From Ifrita kowaldi (taxonomy: Eukaryota; Chordata; Aves; Passeriformes; Cinclosomatidae), in the NCBI GenBank assembly GCA_013398055.1, contig VZRS01006708.1:63746-127745 (forward strand): a DNA stretch of 64,000 nt. The letters are read 5' to 3'. The notes under the pieces are model-generated. The model searched no databases and was not told where the DNA came from. It worked only from the letters and a program-made list of their open reading frames with translations. The translations under genes and the position numbers were made by a program. Shown piece after piece: positions 12,901 to 22,100 of this stretch; within the stretch, counting starts at the first letter, position 1; each line of letters opens with the position of its first letter.

Positions 12901-15900
12901 GACCTCCTCTCTCTACTCTGATCACAGCTGGGTAGTTATGCCTCGAGTTTCCATTCCTCCTTACCCAATTGCAGGGGGAGTTGATGACTTAGATGAAGAC
13001 ACTCCTCCAATAGTTTCACAGTTTCATGGTAAGTGATGAGCTCAGTAACAAGAAAGGGGAAAAGTTGTGGGGACATGGGATTTTCAGGTCAGGTGGGTGG
13101 GAGAAGAGTACTAAAATCAAATAGGATTAGATCAAAGTCAAAAGGACCAAAATTAGGTAGCATTCAAATACTAGATTTAGTGGGACTTACATTGAAAACT
13201 GGGTTTTGCAATTAAGATAACATGAAGAAAAAGCCTTTATTTTGTTTCGGTGGGAGAGTGGGGCAAATTCAGCTAAGGTTTTGATAGTGCTTGTCAACCT
13301 TGGATTGCTACTTAGACAAAAGTTTGTAATGAATAATGCTGAGTTTCTGTTAGCACATTTGTTCTTCCAGATGGAAGGGACGAAGTTAGTCCAGGGTCCC
13401 TTGAGCTACAAGGAAGATCACATCCTTTGGGAGGCCCCATGCTACATAGCCTTGCGAACATTCTTTAGTGGTTGGAACAAAATCCCGTTGTTGTTCAAGG
13501 GAAACTTTCAGCAGAATGTTTGTGTTTGGATACAGTGGGTTGTTTGAGTGTCAGGCAGAGAGGCCGAGTTCTAGAGGGAGGGAAATCCAGCTTTGGCTAA
13601 ACTATGATCAGAAGATATACACTTGGGATTCAGACCACCCTTATATCATGAGTCATTGTGTCAGAACAAGAGCCTGTTTCGTGGCAGCTGTGATTAACTG
13701 GACTCTAGAGGCAAATCAAAAAGATGAGCTCCCATGCAGCTATTCAAACAAGCTGTTTTAAGCTGAGGAATGAGTAGGAAGGAAAACTGTCATGTGGATA
13801 CATTTTTCTTCCAGGGCTGGGAATCTCAGAAGAAATTCAAACTGTATTTTAAAATAGCATAAGGTTGCCACTTTGCTGGCTTTGCTCAGTGTGCCTTGGG
13901 CATTTGTTTTTCTTCTAAATGTACCAACCTTTTTTCTTCAGACCGCACTGAAAAGTTCATTAATCCTCTTGCAGCACTACTTACTGCAAGTTCTGATCAC
14001 TTTTAAGCAACGCTGTTTCTCTAGTTGTCTTCAGTGCAACGACTTTGATTTAAATCCTAGCAACAAATTTATTGGAGACCCAATAAAATATGGATGCCTG
14101 GAGTTAAGCTTCCAATTCTGTATAGACAAACCTGTGGTCTGATTTCAAAATGAAGAGCTCCATTTATTGTCATGATTTTCCAGATGGTCTAAAATGACAA
14201 AACTTGGATATGTGTAAAAGACTTCAGACTTGTGGTTTTTTTAGTCACTCTTCTCTTTAAGCTCTTGCTTAGGAGTGAATCCAGAGAAGGCAGTGCAGTT
14301 GATTCAAAGGAGCTACAATTAGAAAAGGACTGTACAGTTTGTAAGAGCATAGGTAGATGAAACTTTACTGTATGCTTTTGCAGTTATTGTTCAATTTTTT
14401 TTTTGACTAAAGATCAGTTCATTTGCAAGTATTTCTTACTCAGTGATGAAAGGAATCTGAATCTTAGTAACACCACAAACATTTTAATTTTTTTTTTCTT
14501 TTTTTTCCTCCCTGAATTTCAGTAAGGCACAAGAACCTGACGTTGTCAGAGTTATCACATGAAGGAAGTAGCTTGTCCTTAATTTACTAGCTTTTAAAAT
14601 TTCTGTTCAGTAAATAAAACATGGAAACACTTGGGAGTGGGGAACGAGAGGAAAAATGTGCTAAATGGTCTGTTCTTGAAACTAGTGTTGAGGAGTCAAA
14701 TTATTGCAGGTTAGTTTGGTAACTGCTGAATTATTCCCATCCTTTAGACAAAAATAACAAATGCATGCGAGGAAGGACAGAGGCTAAATAGCTTGTCTTG
14801 GTCATGAGGCTTCAGGCAAAATGCAGTGTGCAGGAGGTCACCTAAGAATGGGGCTATTTCAGTCACTGGATCTAAAGTGGACTGGGCTACTATCTTGCCC
14901 CAGCATCCTTTGGACTCATAAGATTGACAAAATTTGAAGTCTGTTGGACAGACTTCTTCGTGCCAGAGCAGTTGGGTTGATAGGCTAATATAGTGTCAAG
15001 TAATAGAGCTGTTTGATCAATCTCAAGCTGGAGAACAAAAACAGATTGAGAAATAGTGCCCCACACTGGAACAAAGTCCTTACAGCAGGAAGGTGATAGT
15101 GAAATTTCTACTTTTTCATTGACTGATTGGGATTCAGCTGGTTCCTTGGTTTAGTGAGTTTCATTTGCACTAGAAAATTCCAAATGTTAAATTGTCATAG
15201 TTGAATTCTTCATATTCCTGTGTATATACACCTGCAAAGAATCAAAATGCTTGTCACTTCTCTCAAAATTCACTGATGGTACAATCTTGGTTTTACTTTT
15301 TATACCAGCAAGTAGGATCGCATCTGATTTACCTGGACCTGTAGCACAAATTTCCTAAAGATATTCTTATTCGCTTATCTCAGTTCACATTTGCTCTTTG
15401 AGGAATTTTTTTTGTAATGACACAAGATGATTTCTGAGCTCCCAATATGCTTTTAAGGTCAGTAGGGAATTCATCAAAAGTAAAATTAGAAGTTCGAGTT
15501 ACATGACAACTCTCATGTTGAGACTCACAAACCTTTCTTTTCTGCTCAGGAGTGGAAGTAAATCTATATGTTGGCAAAGGTGCAGTTACTTGCTGTTTTG
15601 TGAAAGTTGTGATTTCCTGTAGTAAAAGAGAGTGGACAACTTGTCCTTTTCTGAGATTCCAGGAAGGGAAACTGTAACTTACCTGATGATAAACTGGCAT
15701 TGCAAAAAATAAAATGTATTTTGTCAGGCTAGACATCCTTATCTACAAAAATAATTGAAGAGATTTTTAGCATGTTGTGTTTGTTAAACAATTTGAACAC
15801 CAGTAAGAGTCTGGTGTGCCTTACATAAGCAGTGATGCATTCTGTGGGACACTTTGAGGAGGGGTATGAAATATCCTGAGACTTGGAGCAGCTAGCTTGA

Positions 15901-18159
15901 AAACAGGTCTGTAGATATATTTCTGTACAAGTATTGCTGCCTAATAATCTTTTGAAGGAGGAATTGGATTAGGAACGTTCGAGTTTATCACTTCCTGTTG
16001 GGTACTTTGCTGATGAAGTCTTATGTGGATGTCTCCACCCATTCTTAGTATTTTTGCTTCCAGAAATTCAGTTAGCCTGGCAAGATAAAATTTTATCTAA
16101 AAGGAAGTTCTTGAGCTTAAAATGAGGCTGAATTATATATTTTCTATCATGTTACGTAAATGAAATTGGTCTTCTTTGTCTAACCTACTTTTCAACTAGT
16201 GCAGTGTATATCAGTTGGCTGTTTGGTTAGTCATACCCACATTGCAAAAATTTTACATATTCTTCTAAGCTCCAAATCACCACACAAGTAAAATACAGGA
16301 CATTGTGTAACATACTAATTTTAGCACTACTATTTTTAGTTTATAAAGGGTTGGGAGTTTCAGTAGAATCTTTCTCTTTGTTCTCAAGAGAGCATAGTGA
16401 ACCAGAGCTTTGGTGTACTTGGTCAGGGTAGTATTTGTCAGGCACAAAATCTCTGCAGTTGCATCTTGATTAGCTGCTTCATCTAACTGTGGAATGTATT
16501 AGGTGTGCCAGTCTTTCTTCCTCTGAAACGGTCAAGCAATGTCAAAGTCGTTTAAAAGTCACTGTCACTGAAGCAGATACCTGCTACTTAGTCTTCAGAG
16601 TAGATACTGTTAACATCAATGTCACTTGGAGGGTTTTGGTTTGCTTTTTCTCTGCCTCAGGGTCCATTGTAAAACCTCCCAGCACACTGGCAAGAAGCAG
16701 TAGCTTGTGTAGATCAAGACGCAATGTTGTGCCATCATCTCCACAGTCTCAGCACGCTTTGCACTCCCCTGACCCTGACATCCTTTCTGTGTCGAGCTGC
16801 CCAGCTCTTTATCGAACTGAAGAGGAGGAGGAAGCCATTTACTTCTCTGCTGATAAACAATGGTACGGAGACTAGCAAACAGCACTTGGAACTCTTGATA
16901 GGATTATTGAGACTAACAGTTTAGAATTAGAGGTTAAACCAAGCCAAAAGTTAAAGTAATCTATAGGATAATATAAATTAATATAGTCTACATGGAACAC
17001 AGAGTTCTTGTCTGGTATGTGTATGTAAATAGCTAGCATGTCATGTACAGTTAAGTAATGTTACAATCCAGGGTGCACTGAACTAACCCTGATTCTCCAT
17101 TACAATATGTTACTGGCTTTTACATCTGAAACTAGGATCAAAAGCAATGTCAGCTACTGGGCGAAGAGGAGATGGATGGTAACACAATTCTTACAGCATG
17201 TTGAGCGTGTACCTACTCTTGTTACATGGCCTCATAGGAAAAGGTTAAATTCCTTTTGGAAGGAGCAAATGAGCTTGTTGAAAGGTAGGGACACTTGTCC
17301 TGAAGAAACTTTTTGTATATGATAGGCTTAAATCTCCTTCTTTCATTTCATAACTTTTCTGACTTCACGTGCCAGAAAGATAGTTTTTGTTCTTTGAAGT
17401 GATATACAAATGACTGATTCTGGGCAGATGCTGCTGCCCACAAAAGCAAGATTGCACAAACTAATTCCCTTAAGTTTAGATAATAAAATGATGTAATGCA
17501 AGTTGTAACTTAAAATGTTTAACTTTTTTTTTTTTTTTTTTTGTTTAATTAACTACTAAGGAAAAGTGTGGGTGGTGCTTTTAGACTAATGTTATTGATT
17601 CTAAATTAATTTCCTTTTTCACTGTATGAAGGAAGTTGTAGTTTCATTACATTTTCTCTTCTCTCTGCTCTGACTCAGGGAAGTACAGGAAACAGGTTCG
17701 GAATGTGACTCCTTAAATTCATCCATTGGAAGAAAACAGTCTCCTCCAGCAAGTCTCGAGGTGTACCAGACAATTTCTCCTCAGAAAGTATCGCCAGAAG
17801 AATTCTCACTTGAGGAATCATCTACGGGAGACTCCTCTTCTCTAACTGCAGATATTTCTAGGGGCTCTCCTGACTGTGTAGGCATGGCAGAAACTAAGAG
17901 CATGATCTTTAGTCCTGCAAGCAAAGTTTATAATGGAATCCTGGAGAAGTCTTGCAGCATGAACCAGCTTTCAACTGGGATCCCAGTCCCAAAGCCTCGT
18001 CACACCTCCTGTTCTTCAGCTGGCAGTGATAGTAAACCCAGCCATGAAGCTGCCTCTGTCCCTAGGATAAGCAGCATCCCACAGGACCTCTACCAGAATG
18101 GTGAAAAAAGTAAAAAGCCATCAAAAATAAAAAACCTCTTTAAGAAGAAGTGTAAGTGA
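839..18159 (+). CDS. STIM2: STIM2, 3' ten exons (5' end outside window)
   Basis: STIM2 is a single-pass ER membrane Ca2+ sensor. When luminal Ca2+ falls it clusters at ER-plasma membrane contacts and opens Orai channels; STIM2 responds to small drops and sets basal Ca2+. The joined exons are 839-953, 8109-8220, 8865-8980, 10233-10410, 11321-11498, 12076-12243, 12441-12541, 12790-13028, 16661-16862 and 17679-18159. All introns are GT-AG, all phases match, and no stop interrupts the 629 codons. In fragment numbering: SAM about 39-108, membrane segment 124-141, CC1 about 145-250, SOAR/CAD about 252-351, acidic segment 388-393, Ser/Pro-rich tail, and a Lys-rich end at about 613-629. Leu rather than Phe in FGTLHVAHS, and the tail with SPDPDILSVS and GILEKSCSMNQL, mark STIM2 rather than STIM1. 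The signal peptide and canonical EF hand are missing only because the window begins in an upstream intron. Confidence 0.97.
954..8108 (+). other. STIM2 intron (probable intron 3, 7.2 kb)
   Basis: The largest intron in the window. Apart from the LTR at 1,662-2,080 it is AT-rich, low-CpG sequence with short A and T runs (for example 7,180-7,192). Open frames here are under 115 codons, overlap on both strands and match nothing I know. I see no extra exon. Confidence 0.75.
1662..2080 (+). mobile_element. avian endogenous retrovirus solo LTR (diverged)
   Basis: It starts with tgtcctggttccagccagg and acaggattaattttt, the characteristic 5' end of a widespread avian LTR group. It continues through ctcaacctgtgatctttgcc and a G-rich ttggagggggaggggaa block, and ends near the degenerate terminus aaaccacgac. 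No internal retroviral sequence or second LTR is adjacent, so it is a solo LTR. No clear target-site duplication is visible. It is about 420 bp and lies in sense orientation in a STIM2 intron. The exact right end is uncertain. Confidence 0.7.
8109..8220 (+). CDS. STIM2: STIM2 exon (probable exon 4): first half of SAM domain
   Basis: This 112-nt exon follows the acceptor tctttcag and ends in front of GTGAAT. It encodes VHNWTQEDTLQWL and VELPQYEKNF, the N-terminal helices of the luminal SAM domain. With the EF hands, this domain holds the Ca2+-loaded sensor inactive and drives oligomerisation when Ca2+ is lost. The exon ends after two bases of an Arg codon that is completed by the next exon. 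It is separated from the previous exon by a 7.2-kb intron. Confidence 0.96.
8221..8864 (+). other. STIM2 intron (probable intron 4, 644 bp)
   Basis: Short intron splitting the SAM domain. It is AT-rich; the antisense open frames in it carry no recognisable domain. Nothing else seen. Confidence 0.8.
8865..8980 (+). CDS. STIM2: STIM2 exon (probable exon 5): second half of SAM domain
   Basis: This 116-nt exon follows ttaacag and ends before the donor GTTAGT. It encodes IAVNEHAFMISHLKI and then DRSHRQKLQLKALDVVLFGP, the C-terminal helices of the SAM domain. The sequence DRSHRQKLQLKALD is nearly invariant between STIM1 and STIM2. The last base (c) joins GT of the next exon to make Arg. The donor is a less usual GTTAGT, but the frame and protein match leave little doubt. 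Confidence 0.96.
8981..10232 (+). other. STIM2 intron (probable intron 5, 1.25 kb)
   Basis: Intron between SAM and the membrane-segment exon. No repeat or extra exon recognised. Confidence 0.8.
10233..10410 (+). CDS. STIM2: STIM2 exon (probable exon 6): transmembrane segment and start of CC1
   Basis: This 178-nt exon encodes PPHNWMKD, then the single membrane helix FILTVSIVIGFGGCWFAY (10259-10312), then the start of cytosolic coiled coil 1 (KMMKDLESLQTAEQSLLDLQ). The GGCWFAY end of the helix is a STIM family signature. The exon lies between the acceptor ctctgcacag and the donor GTATAA. The two final bases complete an Arg with the next exon. The membrane segment sits directly C-terminal to SAM, as in all STIM proteins, placing the rest of the protein in the cytosol. 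Confidence 0.96.
10981..11262 (-). repeat. CR1 LINE 3' fragment in STIM2 intron
   Basis: Begins at cagagtggttgaggttgga with agagacttctggagttcatc, then the CR1 3' UTR landmarks gatggagactctaccacctc, gggcaacctgtgccagtgct and tcatggtgaaagtgtttcct. This is the reverse complement of the CR1 3' end, so the element is antisense to STIM2 and 5'-truncated at about 280 bp, as most avian CR1 copies are. Its right edge lies only about 60 bp before the next acceptor site. Confidence 0.9.
11321..11498 (+). CDS. STIM2: STIM2 exon (probable exon 7): coiled coil 1
   Basis: This 178-nt exon begins after ttgtgaag and ends at the donor GTATCT. It encodes LEKAQEENRNVAVEKQNLER and RELREGAECELSRLKYAEEE, the main part of coiled coil 1. 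In resting STIM this coil folds back on SOAR/CAD and masks it. It releases SOAR/CAD when the luminal domains oligomerise. The exon is highly charged, with heptad spacing and no Pro. The CR1 fragment in the preceding intron ends only about 60 bp upstream of this exon, close to the acceptor. Confidence 0.96.
11499..12075 (+). other. STIM2 intron (probable intron 7, 577 bp)
   Basis: AT-rich intron inside the CC1 coding region. Nothing else recognised. Confidence 0.8.
12076..12243 (+). CDS. STIM2: STIM2 exon (probable exon 8): end of CC1 and start of SOAR/CAD
   Basis: This 168-nt, exactly 56-codon exon (phase 0 at both ends) encodes [39 protein letters not shown] and ends in [32 protein letters not shown] is the first helix of SOAR/CAD, the minimal Orai-activating region. 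Acceptor is ggttgctag, donor GTAATA. If the 197-bp intron after it were retained, translation would add nine codons and stop at 12,270, cutting the protein inside CAD. In mammals the STIM2-beta 8-residue insert lies at this exact exon junction. Confidence 0.97.
12244..12440 (+). other. STIM2 197-bp intron at the STIM2-beta insertion site
   Basis: This short intron lies exactly where mammals splice in the 8-codon STIM2-beta microexon, between AKDE and AEKIKK. I looked at every AG for a 24-nt block ending in a GT donor and found none. A 24-nt block after ttaag (12,396-12,419) reads YATSFMHF in frame, vaguely like the mammalian octapeptide, but has no donor after it. Confidence 0.7.
12441..12541 (+). 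CDS. STIM2: STIM2 exon (probable exon 9): SOAR/CAD core with STIM2-type Leu
   Basis: This 101-nt exon encodes AEKIKKKRSTVFGTL and HVAHSSSLDEVDHKILEA. It carries the basic KIKKKR cluster and the SOAR apex loop that contacts Orai1. The residue equivalent to STIM1 Phe394 is Leu here (codon TTA at 12,483-12,485). That is the published STIM2-specific difference that makes STIM2 a weak Orai1 gate. Acceptor is tgctttttag, donor GTAAGA, and the last two bases complete a Lys with the next exon. Confidence 0.97.
12790..13028 (+). CDS. STIM2: STIM2 exon (probable exon 10): end of SOAR/CAD and acidic inhibitory segment
   Basis: This 239-nt exon encodes KALSELTTCLRERLYRWQQI, IEKICGFQIAHNSGLPSL, the stretch VVMPRVSIPPYPIAGG, and DDLDEDTPPIVSQF. 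The first part closes SOAR/CAD with its last helix. The Asp/Glu cluster DDLDED corresponds to the acidic segment that drives Ca2+-dependent inactivation in STIM1. Acceptor is tttctttag, donor GTAAGT, phase 1 out. It is followed by a 3.6-kb intron. Confidence 0.97.
13029..16660 (+). other. STIM2 intron (probable intron 10, 3.6 kb)
   Basis: Intron before the Ser/Pro-rich exon. Open frames of up to 118 codons (for example minus strand 15,380-15,736) have no recognisable domain, splice context or codon bias. A G-poor run of T's occurs near 14,490-14,508. No mobile element was recognised. Confidence 0.75.
16661..16862 (+). CDS. STIM2: STIM2 exon (probable exon 11): Ser/Pro-rich tail, shortened
   Basis: This 202-nt exon encodes KPPSTLARSSSLCRSRRN, the short bridge PSSPQSQHALHSPDPDILS, and SCPALYRTEEEEEAIYFSAD. 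RSSSLCRSRR and SPDPDILSVSSCPALYR are STIM2-specific tail motifs. Compared with human STIM2 as I recall it, the Pro/His-rich run between SSPQ and SPDPD is largely missing, so this exon is roughly 25-30 codons shorter. It lies between acceptor ctgcctcag and donor GTACGG; two bases complete a Trp with the last exon. Confidence 0.95.
16863..17678 (+). other. STIM2 intron (probable intron 11, 816 bp)
   Basis: Intron before the last coding exon. It contains a 19-base T run at 17,524-17,542. That run lies about 135 bases before the acceptor, too far to be the polypyrimidine tract itself, which is the ttctcttctctctgctctgac just before 17,679. Confidence 0.8.
17679..18159 (+). CDS. STIM2: STIM2 last coding exon: tail, SxIP-like motif and polybasic end
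   Basis: The terminal coding exon opens after ctgactcag and ends at the TGA stop 18,157-18,159. It encodes SECDSLNSSIGRKQSPP, TKSMIFSPASKVYNGILEK, SCSMNQLSTGIPVPKPRHTS, and ends SKKPSKIKNLFKKKCK. TGIP (17,974-17,985) fits the [S/T]-x-I-P motif used to bind EB1 at microtubule plus ends. The lysine-rich C-terminus is the phosphoinositide and calmodulin-binding tail that targets STIM2 to the plasma membrane. The next-to-last residue is Cys (TGT, 18,151-18,153) where human has Ser, as I recall. Many Ser/Pro sites suggest phosphorylation. Confidence 0.97.
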
Positions 18160-18591
18160 GGTGGGCAGAAGAAAACCTATAGTAATGTTATAAGAACTCT
18201 ATTTTTTAGATCTTTAGGAATGTAATTCCATTTGAGCATTCCAGACTGGATGCCCCGATGGAATATTCTGTAGGTCACCTATATTTAATGACTGTACTGT
18301 CAACGGTCGTGCCAGCTGTCAATGAGAAATCATTAAAAAGTTCAGACAGTTTACATAAATTTCTGCCTATTTATTTCTTTATTTTTTTAGTTTGTATTTT
18401 TCAGGTTTTTTTTTTTTAATTAGTTTTGTTGGGCTTTTTAAAATTTATCCATAAACCATTTTTAAGCCACTTTGGACTCCTAAGCTTTAATGGACTAGTA
18501 AGCCTTCCTGGGCTTGCCAAAGTTTCTTGTTTACTGGAGCATCTTCCTATCTTTCCATAGAACTAGGACATTTATCTACCGGACTAACATA

Positions 18592-18597
18592 AATAAA
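18592..18597 (+). promoter_or_regulatory. candidate STIM2 poly(A) signal, proximal
   Basis: AATAAA 433 bases past the stop codon, followed within 40 bases by T-rich sequence. It could give a short 3' UTR. Sequence alone cannot say how often it is used. Confidence 0.4.
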
Positions 18598-18908
18598 AGA
18601 AGTAGAACTAAATGAATTGCACTACTGTTTTACAGACTGGAACAGTCTCTGCAAGTGAAACTGAAAGACTTGTATTTGACTGAGAAGATGAATCTTTTCA
18701 CTTTTAGATCTTTTGGGGTTTTTAAGTAGAATTTAGCATTTCTAATTGACTTGATTTCTGGAAATGGAAATGTCATGCTTTTATTATGGGAAGCTTTGTT
18801 AGATGCATTTATTATTAGAATGGTTCAAGTCCTGCTGTAAAGATCATTTTTTTCCCAGGACTTTCACTGTGATTTTAATTCACTGCAGGCTGTATGACAA
18901 ACAAACAA

Positions 18909-18951
18909 ACGAAAAAAAAAAAGAAAAAAAAAAAGAAAACAAAAAAGAAAA
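18909..18951. repeat. A-rich low-complexity tract in STIM2 3' UTR
   Basis: Long A runs broken by single C and G bases. The open frame seen on the opposite strand here is a poly-Phe artefact of this tract. Confidence 0.85.
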
Positions 18952-19128
18952 CCCAGTAATTTACCAAGAGAACAGGCTCTTGATTCCTTATGCAAGATGG
19001 TTGTGAAACTTTACTGAAGACTGAAAAAATTCCCCCTTTCAAAATGAGGAGGGGGAATAGTAGCTTTTGTTTACAGATTGACAGATAACGGACATTTGGG
19101 TTGTGAAAGTTTGTACTGTGGTAAAGAT

Positions 19129-19134
19129 AATAAA
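19129..19134 (+). promoter_or_regulatory. candidate main STIM2 poly(A) signal
   Basis: AATAAA about 970 bases past the stop. It is followed by TATTGTGCTTGGGAATGTT, a GT-rich element at the spacing expected for a downstream processing site. This is the best supported 3' end of the gene in this window. Confidence 0.5.
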
Positions 19135-22100
19135 TTGGAAACATTATTGTGCTTGGGAATGTTCCGATTTTAGCTGATGCTTGTTTCATACATGTTTCAG
19201 AGGTCCTGTTAATTGAAAGGTGTTGTAGGCTACATTGCTTATGCTTACTGCTGTGTATAAGTTATTATATTTTTTGAATTAGCTATTATTGTCTTAATGT
19301 CCTCCTTTTGTAAGATTTCATACACTTTATTTTTGTATAGTTTGAAGATTTAGCTGTTCAGAGATGTCTGAAGTAAATGGTATAATTTTATAATGCATAC
19401 TGTTATACTAACTCATAATTTTAGATATAAAGACAGATATAAAGGTGAGATGACATGCTTCAGATAAAAGCAATTTTTGTGAAGCTTTTATAGGGAGAGA
19501 TGAAATTACTGTGAGGTAACAAGGAAGCTTTCTTAGGGTAGCAGTAGCTAGTTCTTCAAAAACATCTTTTTATTTTTGTTAAACTGTTGGAGACAAGACA
19601 TGTACTGCTTAAGCAACAGTGCCTTTTATTCAGTTTGAAAATATTAATACCAAGCAGGAACTTTTTCTGAGGTACATTCCAGGGAAATATTTCCTGCTCT
19701 AGTCAACACAAGCAATTTACCCAGTGATGACTAAACCATCTCAGATCTTCCATAGGGGTGTTCTAGTTGCCTCAGTAGCAGGTGCCACTGCCAGGGACTT
19801 GTGATTAGGAGCTCACTTCTTGCCAATATGTATGTGATGTACTGTATGAAAGAATTATTTCACTGACTGCCTAAATTTTTTCTAGTAGGGAGCCTTCAAA
19901 GCCTGTAGCTAATTGAAATCAAGTGATAAGTGTCTTTTCTGTCATTTTCTGTTTAGGTTCTACTGTACATATCCAATGTGTTCTCTCCTCAAGAAGTGGT
20001 GGTGATTTTAACAGAAGATTTACTGTGGTTAGTGACATGGTTGAAAGAGAAGGGTTATAAAATGGGGTGGAGACCTTACATATGCAAGTACTTTAAATGT
20101 CCTGGTACATTGGTTAATTCCTTAAGAGAACAGAAATAATCCAGAGTTTTATTGTCTAACAGAGACTGATTGTAGGCCATCTATGCAGAAAAGTGTGGAA
20201 CAAATCAACTGTTTGATAAAGTTTGGAGAAGAAGAAAAAATTGTTGGAATAGAAAATAATGAGAACATAATATTGTTCCATTATTCTCTGAATCCTCAGA
20301 TTGAACAGCTGTAGTAATCACAAGGTAACAATGGTCTCTTTGAACAAAGATTGTACACTCTGTATGTGGCAGACAACAAAAAGCAGTGATGAAAAAAGAC
20401 TTGTGCTGAAGAACCACCTCAGTGCTGAGCCTTCAAGAGCTGCAGTTTAAAGCCTGATGAAGTACTTGAACATCTACAAAGGGAACAATTGTTTTTATAC
20501 AAGTTGGGAACTTATTGTGCCTCCCAAACAACATGGAGAAGACTACTACGAGAAAAATCTTGATGCACTTGAAGGCTAGAGCAATAATTGAGTTTTAAAT
20601 AAGATCTGGGGCTGGATAGTAGATCTTAGTGTGAGGTTTGAGTAGCTCTGTCTCTATCATTACCAAAAAAGGTGAAGTGGCATATTGGTACTGGACAGTA
20701 AATATTTACACAAGGAAAAAAATCTGGTACTGAGGAGTGGGAGGGCAGCACTTCTTAATTCTGATATCAAAATTGGGCAAACTCAAATGCTGAGAAGCCA
20801 AAACAGACAAATTCAGTTTCCTGTAGTAAGTATAACTAAAAAGTGAAATAGAGGAACTATTGAACTCTTCATTGGCTGAGAGTTAAAGTGTTTAATATAT
20901 TTTTAAAAAAACAATTTAACTATTTTCTGGAAAAAGTATTTCATGATGTTGTACAAACGAATCAGATGAGATTATCATAGTGATACATTTTGGCTTCAAA
21001 ATGGCAAACCTTTGGAGCACAGACTACTCTCAACACTCACCAGCTATCCTGTAACTTTATAGCTGCTTCTTAGTAAGTGTTAGAGAACTAAAAGCTTAAA
21101 TTAATACAATCAGAAGTGGTGAGTATTACATGTTGGAGCACAAACTAATTTTAAGTTAATTGAGTTTATTTATTATTATTTTGATAGGCCACTTGCATTT
21201 CTTGCCATTTAAATTTGTCCACAATGTAAGTGGCTTCCACTGCTGCTTCTGCAGCTACTGCGAAATTCCCATCTTCAAATGGCTCGAGTCATTTTACTGA
21301 GGGATGTTCAGAGCACTGGCTCTAAGGTAGATCTTCACTGGCAGTCATCAAATCCAGTCTTAAGTGTTGAAGTACCTGGCACATGTCCACATCTAAGAAG
21401 TGAGATAATTTGCCTCAAAATGTTCTCTGTTCCAGTTCCATTTGCTAACAGTGTAACTTGAACTTGCTGGCAGTCAGTGAGTCCAGCCAGCATTCCAACC
21501 ACGAGGATTCACAGGACATATCAGTTACTTGAGACAGTCAGCTAGTGTCATTAGGGATTGGTTTGTGGGTTTTTTGTTTTGTTTGTTTGTTTTGGGTGTT
21601 TTTTTCGCTTTTATAGCTAAAATCCATGTTCTATTTTTAATTTTCTGGTCCTTCACAAGATGAGGCTCTTTGTTTTTTAAATATTTTGTTAGAGTACTTT
21701 GTCAGGACAGCAGCTCCTTTGTGGAAATTGCCTAAAAGACTTCTCCCTAAAGAGGTTGCTGTTTAAGTCACTTGTAAAATGAAGAAGTGACAAATGTATG
21801 GTTCTATATAAAGAAGAAAAAAATCCCAGTTCTTCCAAAACTAAACAAACCCAAACCTATCCACAATTCTTACTAAAGCTATATGACCCTTGATTACTAG
21901 AAGTGTAAAAGTTTTAGGAAAGGCATTTTGGTTGCCATGGGTAATGCTTTTGGCCAGTTTATATTGCACTTAGAGATTAAAACAGTTGATTGTGTTTGGG
22001 TTTTTTGGTTTTTCTTTTCGGTCGGTTCCCCTCCATCCCTCATCCCCCACAGCTCAGTGAAAATTGTTCATTGACAGTTCCAGGCATATGTCAGTTTCTC

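Larger units (their letters stand above)
18160..19150 (+). other. STIM2: STIM2 3' UTR (proximal form)
   Basis: Untranslated sequence runs from the stop codon to a likely cleavage site just past the AATAAA at 19,129. The length of about 1 kb is an inference. The first 200 bases, including two CpGs near 18,304-18,308, look less decayed than the flanks. An A-rich tract at 18,909-18,951 could mislead oligo-dT priming. A longer form ending near 25,380 is possible and could only be shown by RNA data. Confidence 0.6.

Noticed and set aside
13365..13440. Possible CR1 scrap (gatggaagggacgaagttag, tccagggtccc).
   Set aside because: Only a few words match the CR1 3' end, and the order of flanking landmarks is not kept.
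18875..19189. 104-codon minus-strand frame with a long Phe run.
   Set aside because: It is the reverse complement of the A-rich tract in the STIM2 3' UTR.
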